DNA of 64,000 bases from Eubacteriales bacterium. GTDB taxonomy: Bacteria; Bacillota; Clostridia; Lachnospirales; Lachnospiraceae. This document shows, one piece after another, positions 53,568-62,339 of the stretch; within the stretch, counting starts at the first letter, position 1, and each line of letters starts with the position of its first letter. The notes under the pieces were generated by a model that was not told the DNA's origin, did no database searches, and saw only the letters and a list, made by a program, of their open reading frames with translations. Where the stretch lies: NCBI GenBank assembly GCA_030524785.1, contig JAUNFZ010000003.1:1-64000 (forward strand), given 5' to 3'. A program made the position numbers and the translations under genes.

Positions 53568-54627
53568 TTTGAAAAAATTAACGCAGAAGCGTCTGTTCCT
53601 TCCGGTTTTCAGTATGATTCTCGTTATGCTGATCAACGTGGTCTATGATGTGGCATGCGGAAACGCGCCGTTTACATTCTTTACGATCACGATTAAAAAC
53701 GGGGTGCTGTACGGACGTCTGATTGATATTCTGAACCGTGGAACAGAGGCGGCAATCCTGGCGATTGGTATGACGCTGGTTGTTTCTTCTTCCGCCGGAA
53801 CCGACATCTCAGTAGGTTCCGTCATGAGTTTATACGGCGGTATGTGCTGTATGCTGCTGGCCGGATATGGAAATACCAATGTATCGAACTATGCGGTTCC
53901 GCTGATCGTCGGCATCGGCGCAGGGCTTCTGACAGCCTGTGTCTGCGGTCTGTTTAACGGATTCCTTGTTGCGTACATGAACATACAGCCCATGGTTGCA
54001 ACCTTGATTTTGTGGTCGGCGGGGCGTGCAATCGGTCTTCTGCTGTGCAACAGCCAGATCGTATATGTGCGTGTGCCGTCCTTCCAGAAGATTGGTGCTT
54101 ATGTAGGATTTATGCCGACGCCGATTATCATCGCGGCAATCTGTATTTTAATCGCGTCGCTGGTGCTGAAGTTTACGGCTCTCGGCACTTATATTCAGAG
54201 TGTTGGTATTAACAAAAAAGCTTCCCGTATCGCCGGATTTAATTCCGCAAAGATTATCCTTCTCTGCTACGTGATCTGCGGTCTCTGCGCAGGTCTGGCA
54301 GGTATGGTGGCAACCTCCCGTATCTACTCGGCTGATACAAACAATATCGGTCTGAATATGGAGCTGGATGCGATCCTGGCGGTTGCGCTTGGCGGCAACA
54401 GCCTTGGCGGCGGTAAATTCAACCTGGCCGGTTCGCTGATCGGCGCTTACACGATCCAGGCAATCGACACCACGCTTCTGGCGCTCGGCGTTTCTACGGC
54501 GCAGTCGCCGGTATTTAAGGCGATCGTCGTAATTCTGATTGTTGTTATCCAGTCTGAGCCGGCGAAAGACTTCTTTAAGAAGCTTGGCAAAAAGAGAGCA
54601 ATGGCAAAGGGGGCGACACAGGCATGA
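53560..54627 (+). CDS. Sugar ABC transporter permease 1 (YtfT-like)
   Basis: A 355-residue polytopic membrane protein of the BPD_transp_2 family. Visible: AIGMTLVVSSSAGTDISVGS, FNGFLVAYMNIQPMVATLI, and LGGNSLGGGKFNLAGSLIG. GGAGGTGA lies just before ATG 53560. It ends in an ATGA overlap with permease 2. Two different permeases in one transporter is the YtfT/YjfF arrangement. Confidence 0.93.
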   Translation: MSSLKKLTQKRLFLPVFSMILVMLINVVYDVACGNAPFTFFTITIKNGVLYGRLIDILNRGTEAAILAIGMTLVVSSSAGTDISVGSVMSLYGGMCCMLLAGYGNTNVSNYAVPLIVGIGAGLLTACVCGLFNGFLVAYMNIQPMVATLILWSAGRAIGLLLCNSQIVYVRVPSFQKIGAYVGFMPTPIIIAAICILIASLVLKFTALGTYIQSVGINKKASRIAGFNSAKIILLCYVICGLCAGLAGMVATSRIYSADTNNIGLNMELDAILAVALGGNSLGGGKFNLAGSLIGAYTIQAIDTTLLALGVSTAQSPVFKAIVVILIVVIQSEPAKDFFKKLGKKRAMAKGATQA

Positions 54628-55637
54628 AGAAAAAGATAAACAGTAACAGTCTGCTGCTGCTGATCACGGTTGTATTGTTTATAGTGATGTACGCGGGCGG
54701 CTGTATCATCTATTCGGCAAAGGGATTTACCCACCTGCAGACGTTCCTTAATATTCTGATCAATAATGCCGGTCTGATCTGTATCGCCAGCGGTATGACC
54801 TGCGTCATGCTGACCGGAGGAATCGATATTTCCGTTGGTTCTCTGGTTGCTATGGACTGCATGATCCTGGCGGTCGGCATTGAGCAGTGGGGCTGGAGCA
54901 GTCCGATGCTGATGTTGTTTGTTCTGGTTATCGGTCTGGTATTTGGTCTGGTACAGGGCTTTTGTATCGCGTATCTCGATATTCAGCCGTTCATCGTTAC
55001 CATGGCGGGTATGTTCTTTGCCAGAGGTATGACGGCGGTGATCTGCAGAAACCAGGTAAGTATTGTTTCAGACAAGATTTTTACCACGCTTTCCAGCCTG
55101 AAGATTACGATTCCCTTCGGTGGATATATGAACAAGAAGGGCGTTATGCAGATGCCGTATCTGCGTGTGACGGTTATCGTGGCGCTGATCGTGGTAGTTC
55201 TGATTTACCTGATGCTGAAATATACGAAATTCGGACGCAGCATCTATGCAATCGGCGGCAACCAGCAGTCTGCTACGCTGATGGGACTGAATGTAAAGAA
55301 GACGAAGCTGAAGGTTTATGTCCTGGCAAGCTTCTTAACCTCCATCGGTGGTATCTGCTACTGCTTAAATACGATGGCTGGCACGACCCAGCAGGCTCTC
55401 GGACTTGAGATGGATGCAATTTCTTCCGCGGTTATCGGCGGTACGCTGCTGACCGGCGGTGTCGGAAATGTATTCGGTTCCCTGGTGGGTGTGCTGATTA
55501 ACGGTACAATTTCGGCGCTGGTTAAGACAAACGGTAAACTGATCAGCTCCTGGTCGAACATCATTACGGCAATCCTGCTGTGCTTCTTCATCATTCTGCA
55601 GAGTGTATTTGCAAAGATCAAAGACAGCAAGAAATAA
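54624..55637 (+). CDS. Sugar ABC transporter permease 2 (YjfF-like)
   Basis: A 337-residue polytopic membrane protein. Seen: ASGMTCVMLTGGIDISVGSL, FCIAYLDIQPFIVTMAGMFF, FGRSIYAIGGNQQSATLMGL and GGTLLTGGVGNVFGSLVGV. It probably forms a heterodimer with permease 1. A strong terminator follows. Confidence 0.93.
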   Translation: MKKKINSNSLLLLITVVLFIVMYAGGCIIYSAKGFTHLQTFLNILINNAGLICIASGMTCVMLTGGIDISVGSLVAMDCMILAVGIEQWGWSSPMLMLFVLVIGLVFGLVQGFCIAYLDIQPFIVTMAGMFFARGMTAVICRNQVSIVSDKIFTTLSSLKITIPFGGYMNKKGVMQMPYLRVTVIVALIVVVLIYLMLKYTKFGRSIYAIGGNQQSATLMGLNVKKTKLKVYVLASFLTSIGGICYCLNTMAGTTQQALGLEMDAISSAVIGGTLLTGGVGNVFGSLVGVLINGTISALVKTNGKLISSWSNIITAILLCFFIILQSVFAKIKDSKK

Positions 55638-55667
55638 ATATGAGTTTAAAAAAGATGCAAAGAATAG

Positions 55668-55710
55668 AAGCGTCGGGTATGCAATATGCCCGGCGCTTTT
55701 TCTCTTTTTT
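55668..55710 (+). terminator. Terminator of the arabinose importer operon
   Basis: AAGCGTCGGGTAT pairs with ATGCCCGGCGCTT, followed by TTTTCTCTTTTTT. Confidence 0.9.
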
Positions 55711-55711
55711 A

Positions 55712-55740
55712 TTGGCGTGCGCGAATGGGTGTGGTATACT
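55712..55740 (+). promoter_or_regulatory. Separate promoter of the anchored YtfQ-like lipoprotein
   Basis: TTGGCG (55712-55717), 17-bp spacer and extended -10 TGGTATACT (hexamer 55735-55740). It follows directly on the operon terminator, so the lipoprotein is expressed independently of the transporter. Confidence 0.7.
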
Positions 55741-55761
55741 GTTTTGCAGGAGGAGCGATTT

Positions 55762-56784
55762 ATGAACAGATTAAAGAAATTCATTTATATTTTGCCTGCG
55801 GCCATGTTGTGTACCGGATGTACTGCCGTGGAGGCGCCGTCAACGGAAAGCGCCGCGCCGCATCATGAGGAAGTGCAGGTGGACGAAAGCCTGATTGTGG
55901 TGGGCTTCTCTCAGGTGGGAGCGGAGTCAGACTGGAGAAATGCTCACACAGAATCGATTAAAGCGGCCCTGACGCCGGAAAACGGTTTTTATCTGATCTT
56001 CGAAGACGCTCAGCAGAAACAGGAAAATCAGACGAAAGCGGTACGGAATTTTATTCTGCAGGAGGTAGATTATATTGTTCTGTCTCCGATTGTGGAAAGT
56101 GGCTGGGATGCGGTGCTGCAGGAGGCAAAGGATGCGGGCATACCGGTCATATTGGACGACCGTCTGGCGGATGTGGATGAGGATCTTTACACCTGCTGGC
56201 TTGGCACGAATGCCGAGAGAGAGGGTGAGATGGCCGGACACTGGCTGGAAGAATATCTGGAGGACGCCGGGAGAGATCAGGAGACGATACATATGGTAAC
56301 GCTGCAGGGAACCCTGGGAGCGACGGCGCAGATCGGGCGGACCAACGGATTTTCTAAGGTGCTGAAAGAGCATAAGAATTGGGAAATGATGGAGATGATG
56401 GAGGGCGATTTTACCCAGGCAAAGGGCCAGGAGGTTATGGAGGAGCTTCTGGACAAATATGAAGACATTGATGTGGTGATCTGCGAGAACGACAATATGG
56501 CATTTGGCGCTGTGGATGCGATTAAGCCGGCGGAGAGAACCTGCGGCCCTGAGGGCGAGATTACGATTATTTCTTTTGACGCGGTGCAGGCGGCCTTTGA
56601 CGCAATGATTGCCGGCGACATCAACGCTACGTTTGAGTGCAATCCCCTGCATGGGCCGAAACTTGCGGAAATTCTGAAAACGCTTGCGGAGGGCGGCGAG
56701 GTAGATAAGATTTCCTATATGGAAGAAACGTATTTTGATACGACGATGGATCTTGAGAGTATCCGCGAGACAAGGGCGTATTGA
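55762..56784 (+). CDS. Lipid-anchored YtfQ-like sugar-binding protein, possible sensor partner
   Basis: A 340-residue lipoprotein: the lipobox LCTGC places the lipidated Cys at about residue 20. The mature part is paralogous to the binding protein at 50958 (VVGFSQVGAESDWRNAHTES, VLSPIVESGWDAVLQEAKDAG, VVICENDNMAFGAVDAI). ATG 55762 has AGGAGG upstream; the open frame before it crosses the terminator. With its own promoter, a membrane anchor and no transport genes after it, it may act as the sugar receptor of the helical kinase at 49341, as XylFII does for LytS in clostridia. Alternatively it is a second feeder of the same importer. Confidence 0.9.
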   Translation: MNRLKKFIYILPAAMLCTGCTAVEAPSTESAAPHHEEVQVDESLIVVGFSQVGAESDWRNAHTESIKAALTPENGFYLIFEDAQQKQENQTKAVRNFILQEVDYIVLSPIVESGWDAVLQEAKDAGIPVILDDRLADVDEDLYTCWLGTNAEREGEMAGHWLEEYLEDAGRDQETIHMVTLQGTLGATAQIGRTNGFSKVLKEHKNWEMMEMMEGDFTQAKGQEVMEELLDKYEDIDVVICENDNMAFGAVDAIKPAERTCGPEGEITIISFDAVQAAFDAMIAGDINATFECNPLHGPKLAEILKTLAEGGEVDKISYMEETYFDTTMDLESIRETRAY

Positions 56785-56855
56785 CATATACTGCAGCCCT
56801 TGACGCAGGCCAAAGCTGATTTATAAATTGCATTACAGGATGCGCTTTTATGAAT

Positions 56856-56884
56856 TTGACCTTGGAGCCGGAACATGGTACAAT
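56856..56884 (+). promoter_or_regulatory. Promoter of ddh
   Basis: TTGACC (56856-56861), a 17-bp spacer and TACAAT (56879-56884). The leader carries a small GGGGC/GCCCC hairpin (about 56904-56918). No lysine riboswitch is seen. Confidence 0.8.
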
Positions 56885-56944
56885 TTGGCCGTATGGCGGT
56901 AATGGGGCCTATGCCCCGGGATACAGAAAAGGAGATTATGAACT

Positions 56945-57931
56945 ATGAACAAAGTAAGAATTGGAATTGTCGGATATGGTAATATCGGACGGGGAGTGGA
57001 GGCGGCCATCCGCCAAAATGCAGACTGCGAGCTGGCAGGCGTGTTTACCCGCCGCGATCCGCAGACAGTAAAGATTACAACAGAAGGCGCGGGCGTTTAT
57101 CCGGTTTCGGAACTGGCGGCGCACAAAGACGACATTGATGTTTGCATTATCTGCGGCGGAAGTGCCACAGATCTGCCGAAACAGACGCCGGAGATTGTAA
57201 AAATGTTTAATGTGATCGACAGCTTTGATACTCATGCCAGAATACCGGAACATTTTGCGAATGTGGACGCCGCTGCAAAGGAGAGCGGCCATGTGGGGAT
57301 TATTTCCGTCGGCTGGGATCCGGGAATGTTTTCCCTTAACAGACTGTACGGAAACGCGATTCTGCCGGAGGGAAAGGATTATACATTCTGGGGCCGGGGC
57401 GTAAGTCAGGGCCATTCCGACGCAATCCGGCGTGTGGAGGGCGTAGTGGATGCGAGACAGTATACGGTGCCGGTGGAAAGTGCCGTACAGTCCGTAAGAA
57501 ACGGTGAGACTCCGGAGCTGACGACACGTCAGAAGCATACAAGAGAGTGCTTTGTGGTGGCAGAGGAAGGCGCAGACCTGGCTCGTATAGAGGCGGAAAT
57601 TAAGAATATGCCCAACTATTTTGCGGACTACGATACGACGGTGACATTTATTTCCCAGGAGGAGCTGGATCGTGATCACAAGGGAATCCCCCACGGCGGT
57701 TTTGTGATCCGAAGCGGCGTTACCGGCGATGGCTCCAACAAGCATATCATTGAGTACAGCCTGAAACTGGATTCTAATCCCGAGTTTACCTCCAGCGTAC
57801 TGGTGGCCTTTGCCCGGGCGGCAAAGCGTCTGGCAGAGGAGGGCGTATCCGGGTGCAAGACCGTGTTTGATATTGCGCCGGCATATCTGTCTCCTATGAG
57901 CGGGGATGAACTGAGAGCGCATCTGCTGTAA
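56945..57931 (+). CDS. ddh: meso-Diaminopimelate dehydrogenase
   Basis: A 328-residue NADPH enzyme that aminates tetrahydrodipicolinate directly to meso-diaminopimelate for lysine and cell-wall synthesis. Seen: RIGIVGYGNIGRG, FTRRDP (NADP-binding arginines), VIDSFDTHA, ISVGWDPGMFSLNRL, FWGRGVSQGHSDAIRR, and PHGGFVIRSG. The length agrees with the family (about 320-330). AAAGGAG precedes the start. It stands alone between two promoters. Confidence 0.95.
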   Translation: MNKVRIGIVGYGNIGRGVEAAIRQNADCELAGVFTRRDPQTVKITTEGAGVYPVSELAAHKDDIDVCIICGGSATDLPKQTPEIVKMFNVIDSFDTHARIPEHFANVDAAAKESGHVGIISVGWDPGMFSLNRLYGNAILPEGKDYTFWGRGVSQGHSDAIRRVEGVVDARQYTVPVESAVQSVRNGETPELTTRQKHTRECFVVAEEGADLARIEAEIKNMPNYFADYDTTVTFISQEELDRDHKGIPHGGFVIRSGVTGDGSNKHIIEYSLKLDSNPEFTSSVLVAFARAAKRLAEEGVSGCKTVFDIAPAYLSPMSGDELRAHLL

Positions 57932-57938
57932 AAAATAC

Positions 57939-57967
57939 TTGACGGAATCAGATTTAATGGTTATACT
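57939..57967 (+). promoter_or_regulatory. Promoter of the tRNA-Val gene
   Basis: TTGACG (57939-57944), a 17-bp spacer and TATACT (57962-57967), beginning eight bases after the ddh stop. Confidence 0.85.
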
Positions 57968-58001
57968 GTTAAAGTGAGTTGAATATCAGCTCGCTTTATC
58001 C

Positions 58002-58074
58002 GGGGTCTTAGCTCAGCTGGGAGAGCATCTGCCTTACAAGCAGAGGGTCATAGGTTCGAGCCCTATAGGCCCCA
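58002..58074 (+). tRNA. tRNA-Val (anticodon UAC)
   Basis: A 73-base cloverleaf. Acceptor GGGGTCT pairs with AGGCCCC, discriminator A; D-arm TAGCTCAGCTGGGAGAGCA; anticodon loop CTTACAAG with TAC at 58035-58037; T-arm GGTTCGAGCC. CCA is not encoded. A T-run follows directly and serves as terminator. Confidence 0.96.
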
Positions 58075-58177
58075 TTTTTTTATACTTTTTTATAAAATCT
58101 TCAGAAAATCTTATGATTCTCCCCCTTGTATTTCCAGAAAAGTGTGCTAAACTATGTCTCGTATCAATAGATATACA

Positions 58178-58205
58178 TTGGTATATACATAGAAAAGTAT
58201 ATAAT
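58178..58205 (+). promoter_or_regulatory. Promoter of the small lipoprotein gene
   Basis: TTGGTA (58178-58183), 16-bp spacer and TATAAT (58200-58205), in very AT-rich DNA; a second TATAAT follows at 58205. Confidence 0.55.
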
Positions 58206-58226
58206 ATAATTCAGGAGGATAAGAAA

Positions 58227-58466
58227 ATGAAAAAGAGAGTATTGGCACTGGCAGCAGTAGTTGCAGTAGTAGGTATGGTAGCAGTTGGATGCGGCGAGAA
58301 GAAGACAGAGACAGAGGCTCCGGCAACGGAAGCAACAACAGAAGCAGCTGCAACGGAAGCTCCGGCTGAGGATGAGACAACAGAGGCAGCTACGACAGAA
58401 GCAGCTACAACAGAGGCTCCGGCTGAGGCTGAGACAACAGAAGCAGCTACAACAGAGGCTGAGTAA
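58227..58466 (+). CDS. Small lipoprotein with Thr/Glu/Ala-rich tail, function unknown
   Basis: A 79-residue protein made of a lipoprotein signal (MKKRVLALAAVVAVVGMVAVGC, lipobox VAVGC with Cys about residue 22 in two hydrophobic parts) and a tail that consists only of repeated units such as TEAATTEAPAEAETTEA. In this bacterial group such tails normally link a lipid anchor to a binding-protein domain, but no domain follows here. AGGAGG precedes the start, a promoter lies upstream and a terminator downstream, so the gene is intact as a unit. It may be a surface spacer or a truncated lipoprotein. Confidence 0.85.
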   Translation: MKKRVLALAAVVAVVGMVAVGCGEKKTETEAPATEATTEAAATEAPAEDETTEAATTEAATTEAPAEAETTEAATTEAE

Positions 58467-58495
58467 TTTAAAAACAAAAATAATGATTCAAAGAA

Positions 58496-58529
58496 AAGCG
58501 CTGCAGGCCTTGCAGTGCTTTTTATTTTG
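58496..58529 (+). terminator. Terminator after the small lipoprotein gene
   Basis: AGCGCTGCA pairs with TGCAGTGCT around GGCCT, followed by TTTTATTTT. Confidence 0.88.
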
Positions 58530-58574
58530 TGTTAGTGTAGTTGAAAAAGTATGCAGCGGAGGCGAGAACAGATC

Positions 58575-59120
58575 ATGAGAGTAGGAATGGGGTACGACGT
58601 TCACCGGCTGACGGAAAACAGAAAGCTGATTCTATGCGGGGTGGAGATTCCATATGAAAAGGGGCTGCTGGGACATTCGGATGCGGATGTAGCGCTCCAC
58701 GCGATTATGGATGCGCTTCTGGGCGCTGCGGCCCTGGGGGATATTGGAAAGCATTTTCCTGATACTGACCCTGCGTATGAGGGGATTTCCAGTATGCGTC
58801 TGCTTGAGCAGGTGGGAGAACTGCTGGAGAAACATAATTATTTGATTGAAAACATTGACGCGACAATCATTGCCCAGAGGCCGAAGCTTCTGCCGTATAT
58901 GCCGCAGATGGCAAAGAATGTGGCGCAGGTGCTGGGACTGGAGGAGAACCAGGTGAACATCAAGGCAACCACCGAGGAGGGACTTGGATTTACCGGCAGC
59001 GGGGAGGGAATTTCTGCCCATGCGGTCTGCCTGCTGTCTCCGATGATCGATATGACTGCCGTAGACGTCCTTGGTCCGGGGAATTGCGGTGGGTGCAGGG
59101 GGCGCTGCGGCCATGAGTGA
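58575..59120 (+). CDS. ispF: 2-C-methyl-D-erythritol 2,4-cyclodiphosphate synthase
   Basis: A 181-residue enzyme of the non-mevalonate isoprenoid pathway. Seen: GYDVHRL with the zinc Asp/His, the zinc His in [29 protein letters not shown], and [18 protein letters not shown]. The usual protein ends near residue 157; this one has about 22 more residues ending in a Cys/Gly-rich tail ([12 protein letters not shown]). The last eight bases overlap the next gene. GGAGGCGAG lies upstream of the start. Confidence 0.95.
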   Translation: MRVGMGYDVHRLTENRKLILCGVEIPYEKGLLGHSDADVALHAIMDALLGAAALGDIGKHFPDTDPAYEGISSMRLLEQVGELLEKHNYLIENIDATIIAQRPKLLPYMPQMAKNVAQVLGLEENQVNIKATTEEGLGFTGSGEGISAHAVCLLSPMIDMTAVDVLGPGNCGGCRGRCGHE

Positions 59121-60333
59121 GCATATAATGTATGCAGGGGCCGGGCAGGAAGCCAAAGGCTGTCCGGAATCTCAGGATTGTTCGGAATTTCAGGATTGTC
59201 CGAAATCTCAGGGCTGCCCGGGAGGACGCGAGCTGCCCTTAGGTGAACACTGGCGGGCCAGGGCTTTGTGGGAGAATGTCTTTTCGGAGGACAGTGCCCG
59301 GTTCCTGGATTACTATGAGGCGTGCGTGGCGGATCATAACCGTATTTTTGCGGATGAGGTCAATGGAGAGATCGTCTCAATGCTGCATCTGAATCCCTAC
59401 CGCATCTGGATGGGAAAAGAGCAGGCAGACGTTTCCTATATTGTTGCGGTGGCTACCAGGGAAGAATACCGCCATCAGGGAAGAATGGGCCGCCTTCTTC
59501 GGATGGCTCTTGGGGAGTGTTACAGGGCAAAGGAACCTTTTGCATATCTGATGCCGGCTTCCGAGAAAATTTACCGTCCCTTTGGATTTCGCACGGCGGC
59601 ATATCAGGACGTGCTTACGCTGGGAAGCGTTATGGAAGATAAGAACAGCCGCCTGCATTGCGTGAGGGCAGATCATGAGCAGCTTTTATGGATTTCAGAG
59701 TTTGCCGAAAAAATGTTTTCAGGGGCGTGTCCGGTAAGAGCGGTACGCAACCTGCCCTACTTTGAGCGGATATGGAAGGAACAGGAGGCGGTAAACGGCG
59801 GGATCCTTCTTTTTATGCTGGAGGATGTGCCGGTGGGATACTGCCTGACAGGACTGGAGGATGCCGCGGAGGTATGGGAAGTAGCGGTGGACGACAGTTT
59901 GCCGGGCGTAACCTGCAGCGGCGCTTTGGCAGCCGTGACCGAATATTTTAAAGAACAGCTTCCGATAAAAGTAAGCGGCATCCTGCCCGGGACACGCATG
60001 GATGGAATCAACAGCAGAGAGATTTCCTGGCGTCCGATTACCATGGTCAGAATTGTATGTCTGGAGGCTTTTGTGAAACGGCTTCGGTTCGACAGGCCGA
60101 TAGAGGCCCTATGGAATGTAAAAGACGATATCCTGCCCGGAAATAACGGATGTTTTGAAGTGAAAATAACCCCCGAGGGGGGATGCGCAAGGCGCGTGGA
60201 AAAACATCGGGAAGCGGTGCAGGTCACGGTGGAGGAGCTGGCGGAGGCGGCCTTTGGCCTGCGCGGCCTGCGCCCTGAACTGGGAGGAAGCCTGCGGGCG
60301 CTGCGGCCATTATACCTGCCGGAGCTGGTATAA
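59113..60333 (+). CDS. GNAT family N-acetyltransferase, Eis-like
   Basis: A 406-residue protein. After a short Cys-rich leader with three hexapeptide units ([18 protein letters not shown]) comes a GNAT domain with [20 protein letters not shown] (acetyl-CoA pyrophosphate loop) and [13 protein letters not shown]. The second half fits the second GNAT and SCP2-like domains of Eis-type enzymes. Eis relatives acetylate amines of aminoglycosides or proteins; the target is unknown here. ATG 59113 overlaps the ispF stop. The 3' end of the gene itself resembles the repeat that follows. Confidence 0.85.
   Translation: MSEHIMYAGAGQEAKGCPESQDCSEFQDCPKSQGCPGGRELPLGEHWRARALWENVFSEDSARFLDYYEACVADHNRIFADEVNGEIVSMLHLNPYRIWMGKEQADVSYIVAVATREEYRHQGRMGRLLRMALGECYRAKEPFAYLMPASEKIYRPFGFRTAAYQDVLTLGSVMEDKNSRLHCVRADHEQLLWISEFAEKMFSGACPVRAVRNLPYFERIWKEQEAVNGGILLFMLEDVPVGYCLTGLEDAAEVWEVAVDDSLPGVTCSGALAAVTEYFKEQLPIKVSGILPGTRMDGINSREISWRPITMVRIVCLEAFVKRLRFDRPIEALWNVKDDILPGNNGCFEVKITPEGGCARRVEKHREAVQVTVEELAEAAFGLRGLRPELGGSLRALRPLYLPELV
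59161..59214 (+). repeat. Three 18-bp tandem repeats inside the GNAT gene
   Basis: Units at 59161, 59179 and 59197 follow TGTCCGGAATCTCAGGAT with few changes and put a Cys every six residues in the N-terminal leader. Confidence 0.85.
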
Positions 60334-60440
60334 TCTGCTCCGCGTGGTCAAACTATTGCCAAAGCGGCCATAACCTGCCCCGCGCGGCCGAGCCGGCGCA
60401 AAAGCGGCCATAACCTGCCCCGCACGGCCGGACCATCGCC
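60331..60440 (+). repeat. 40-bp GC-rich tandem repeats before cysS
   Basis: Two close copies start at 60361 and 60401 (both AAAGCGGCCATAACCTGCCC), and a diverged copy runs from about 60331. A fourth, weaker similarity (GCGGCCATTATACCTGCC) lies in the last codons of the GNAT gene. The array ends seven bases before the TTGACA of the cysS promoter. Confidence 0.8.
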
Positions 60441-60447
60441 ATAAAGG

Positions 60448-60476
60448 TTGACAAAACCGGGGTTTTCCCATAAACT
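60448..60476 (+). promoter_or_regulatory. Promoter of cysS
   Basis: A perfect TTGACA (60448-60453), a 17-bp spacer and TAAACT (60471-60476). No cysteine T-box is present in the short leader. Confidence 0.65.
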
Positions 60477-60516
60477 GTTGTTGTAGTAAGAATCAGGAAA
60501 AAATGGAGAAAATATC

Positions 60517-61926
60517 ATGAAGGTTTATAATACGCTGACAAAGAAAAAAGAGGAATTTGTGCCGCTGGTGCCGGGAAAGGTGAGCATGTATGTGTGCGGC
60601 CCCACGGTATATAATCTGATCCACATAGGAAATGCCCGGCCGATGATTGTGTTTGACACGGCGCGCCGGTATATGGAGTACAAGGGCTATGAAGTGAATT
60701 ATGTGTCAAACTTCACGGACGTGGACGACAAGATCATCAAAAAGGCCATGGAGGAAGGCGTGAGCGCCGACGAGATCTCCCAGCGCTATATTGCCGAGTG
60801 CAAAAAGGATATGGAGGGCATGAATGTAAAACCTGCCACCACCCATCCCCTGGCGACCAGAGAGATTGACGGCATGATCGAGATGATCTCCACGCTGATG
60901 GAGAAGGGCTATGCCTATGCGGCTGAGGATGGAACGGTTTATTTCCGTACAAGAAAGTTTTCAGAGTACGGCAAATTGTCCCACAAAAATCTGGACGATC
61001 TGCGGGGAGGAAACCGTTCTCTGCTGGTATCCGGTGAAGAACAGAAGGAAGATCCCCTGGATTTCGTACTGTGGAAGCCGAAAAAGGAAGGGGAGCCTTT
61101 CTGGAACTCTCCCTGGTGCGAGGGCCGTCCCGGCTGGCACATCGAGTGTTCCGTAATGTCGAAAAAATACCTGGGCGAGGAGATCGATATCCATGCGGGC
61201 GGCGAAGATCTTATTTTCCCCCATCATGAAAACGAGATCGCCCAGAGCGAGTGCTGCAATGGAAAAACCTTTGCAAGGTACTGGCTGCACAACGCGTTTT
61301 TGAATATTGACAACCGGAAAATGTCAAAATCCCTTGGAAACTTTTTTACAGTGCGGGAGATCAGCGAAAAGTATGACCTGCAGGTGCTGCGTTTCTTCAT
61401 GCTCAGCGCCCATTACCGCAGTCCGCTGAATTTCAGCGCGGAGCTGATGGAGGCCTCCAAAAACGGCCTGGAGCGAATCATAAACGCGGTGGAAAACCTT
61501 AAATTCCTTATCCAGAATACTCCGGTAAAGGAGATGACCGGGGAGGAGGAAAAAGAGGCAGCGGCGCTTTCGGAGTATGCCGCCAGGTTTGACGCAGCCA
61601 TGGACGACGATTTCAACACGGCGGATGCAATCTCTGTGATTTTTGAACTTGTAAAGTATGCGAATACAAACGTGACGGAGGAAAGTTCCGCGGCCTTTGC
61701 GGAGGCGGTGAAAGCGCAGATCGAACAGCTTGCGGATGTTCTGGGACTGATTGTGGAGAAAAAGGAAGAATTTCTGGATGCGGATATTGAAAAGCTGATT
61801 GAGGAGCGCCAGGCGGCGAGAAAGGAAAAGAATTTTGCCCGGGCTGACGAGATACGCGATATTCTGCTGAAGAAGGGAATTGTTCTGAAGGATACCAGAG
61901 AAGGTGTGAAATGGGAGAGAGCGTAG
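60517..61926 (+). CDS. cysS: Cysteinyl-tRNA synthetase
   Basis: A 469-residue class I synthetase. Seen: [10 protein letters not shown] (zinc Cys), the HIGH-type [34 protein letters not shown] and the KMSKS loop (KMSKSLGN). Length and order agree with the family. It overlaps mrnC by 16 bases; cysS, mrnC and rlmB form a common Firmicutes operon. Confidence 0.97.
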   Translation: MKVYNTLTKKKEEFVPLVPGKVSMYVCGPTVYNLIHIGNARPMIVFDTARRYMEYKGYEVNYVSNFTDVDDKIIKKAMEEGVSADEISQRYIAECKKDMEGMNVKPATTHPLATREIDGMIEMISTLMEKGYAYAAEDGTVYFRTRKFSEYGKLSHKNLDDLRGGNRSLLVSGEEQKEDPLDFVLWKPKKEGEPFWNSPWCEGRPGWHIECSVMSKKYLGEEIDIHAGGEDLIFPHHENEIAQSECCNGKTFARYWLHNAFLNIDNRKMSKSLGNFFTVREISEKYDLQVLRFFMLSAHYRSPLNFSAELMEASKNGLERIINAVENLKFLIQNTPVKEMTGEEEKEAAALSEYAARFDAAMDDDFNTADAISVIFELVKYANTNVTEESSAAFAEAVKAQIEQLADVLGLIVEKKEEFLDADIEKLIEERQAARKEKNFARADEIRDILLKKGIVLKDTREGVKWERA

Positions 61927-62339
61927 ATTTCCAGGAGTATTTGGACAGGGAAATGGAGCTTGGAGAAATTGATCTTAGGGAGTATTCCCCGCTGGTGCTT
62001 GCCTATATCGGGGACGCCGTCTTTGAAGTGGTGATCCGCACAATTATGGTAAAGAAAAGTAATTGTCCGGTGCAGAAACTTCATAAACGGACAAGCGCTC
62101 TGGTGAAAGCGCAGGCTCAGTCGCAGATGGCAGAGCGGCTTCTTCCGCTTCTCACAGAAGAAGAAATGCATATTTATAAGCGGGGGCGCAACGCCAAGTC
62201 CTATACAAAAGCCAAAAATGCAACGCTGATTGATTACCGGCGGGCGACGGGCCTGGAGGCGCTGACAGGTTATTTATACCTGAAAAAAGATATAAAACGT
62301 ATGATAGATCTGATCCATGCGGGAATTGCTGAGGAATGA
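61911..62339 (+). CDS. mrnC: Mini-ribonuclease III
   Basis: A 142-residue RNase III catalytic domain without the double-stranded RNA-binding domain, which matures 23S rRNA ends. Seen: [19 protein letters not shown] with the catalytic Asp, KRGRNAK and [20 protein letters not shown] with the second acidic region. The stop overlaps rlmB. Confidence 0.95.
   Translation: MGESVDFQEYLDREMELGEIDLREYSPLVLAYIGDAVFEVVIRTIMVKKSNCPVQKLHKRTSALVKAQAQSQMAERLLPLLTEEEMHIYKRGRNAKSYTKAKNATLIDYRRATGLEALTGYLYLKKDIKRMIDLIHAGIAEE

Noticed and set aside
56885..56944. Lysine riboswitch before ddh
   Set aside because: The leader is only about 60 bases with one small hairpin, far too short.
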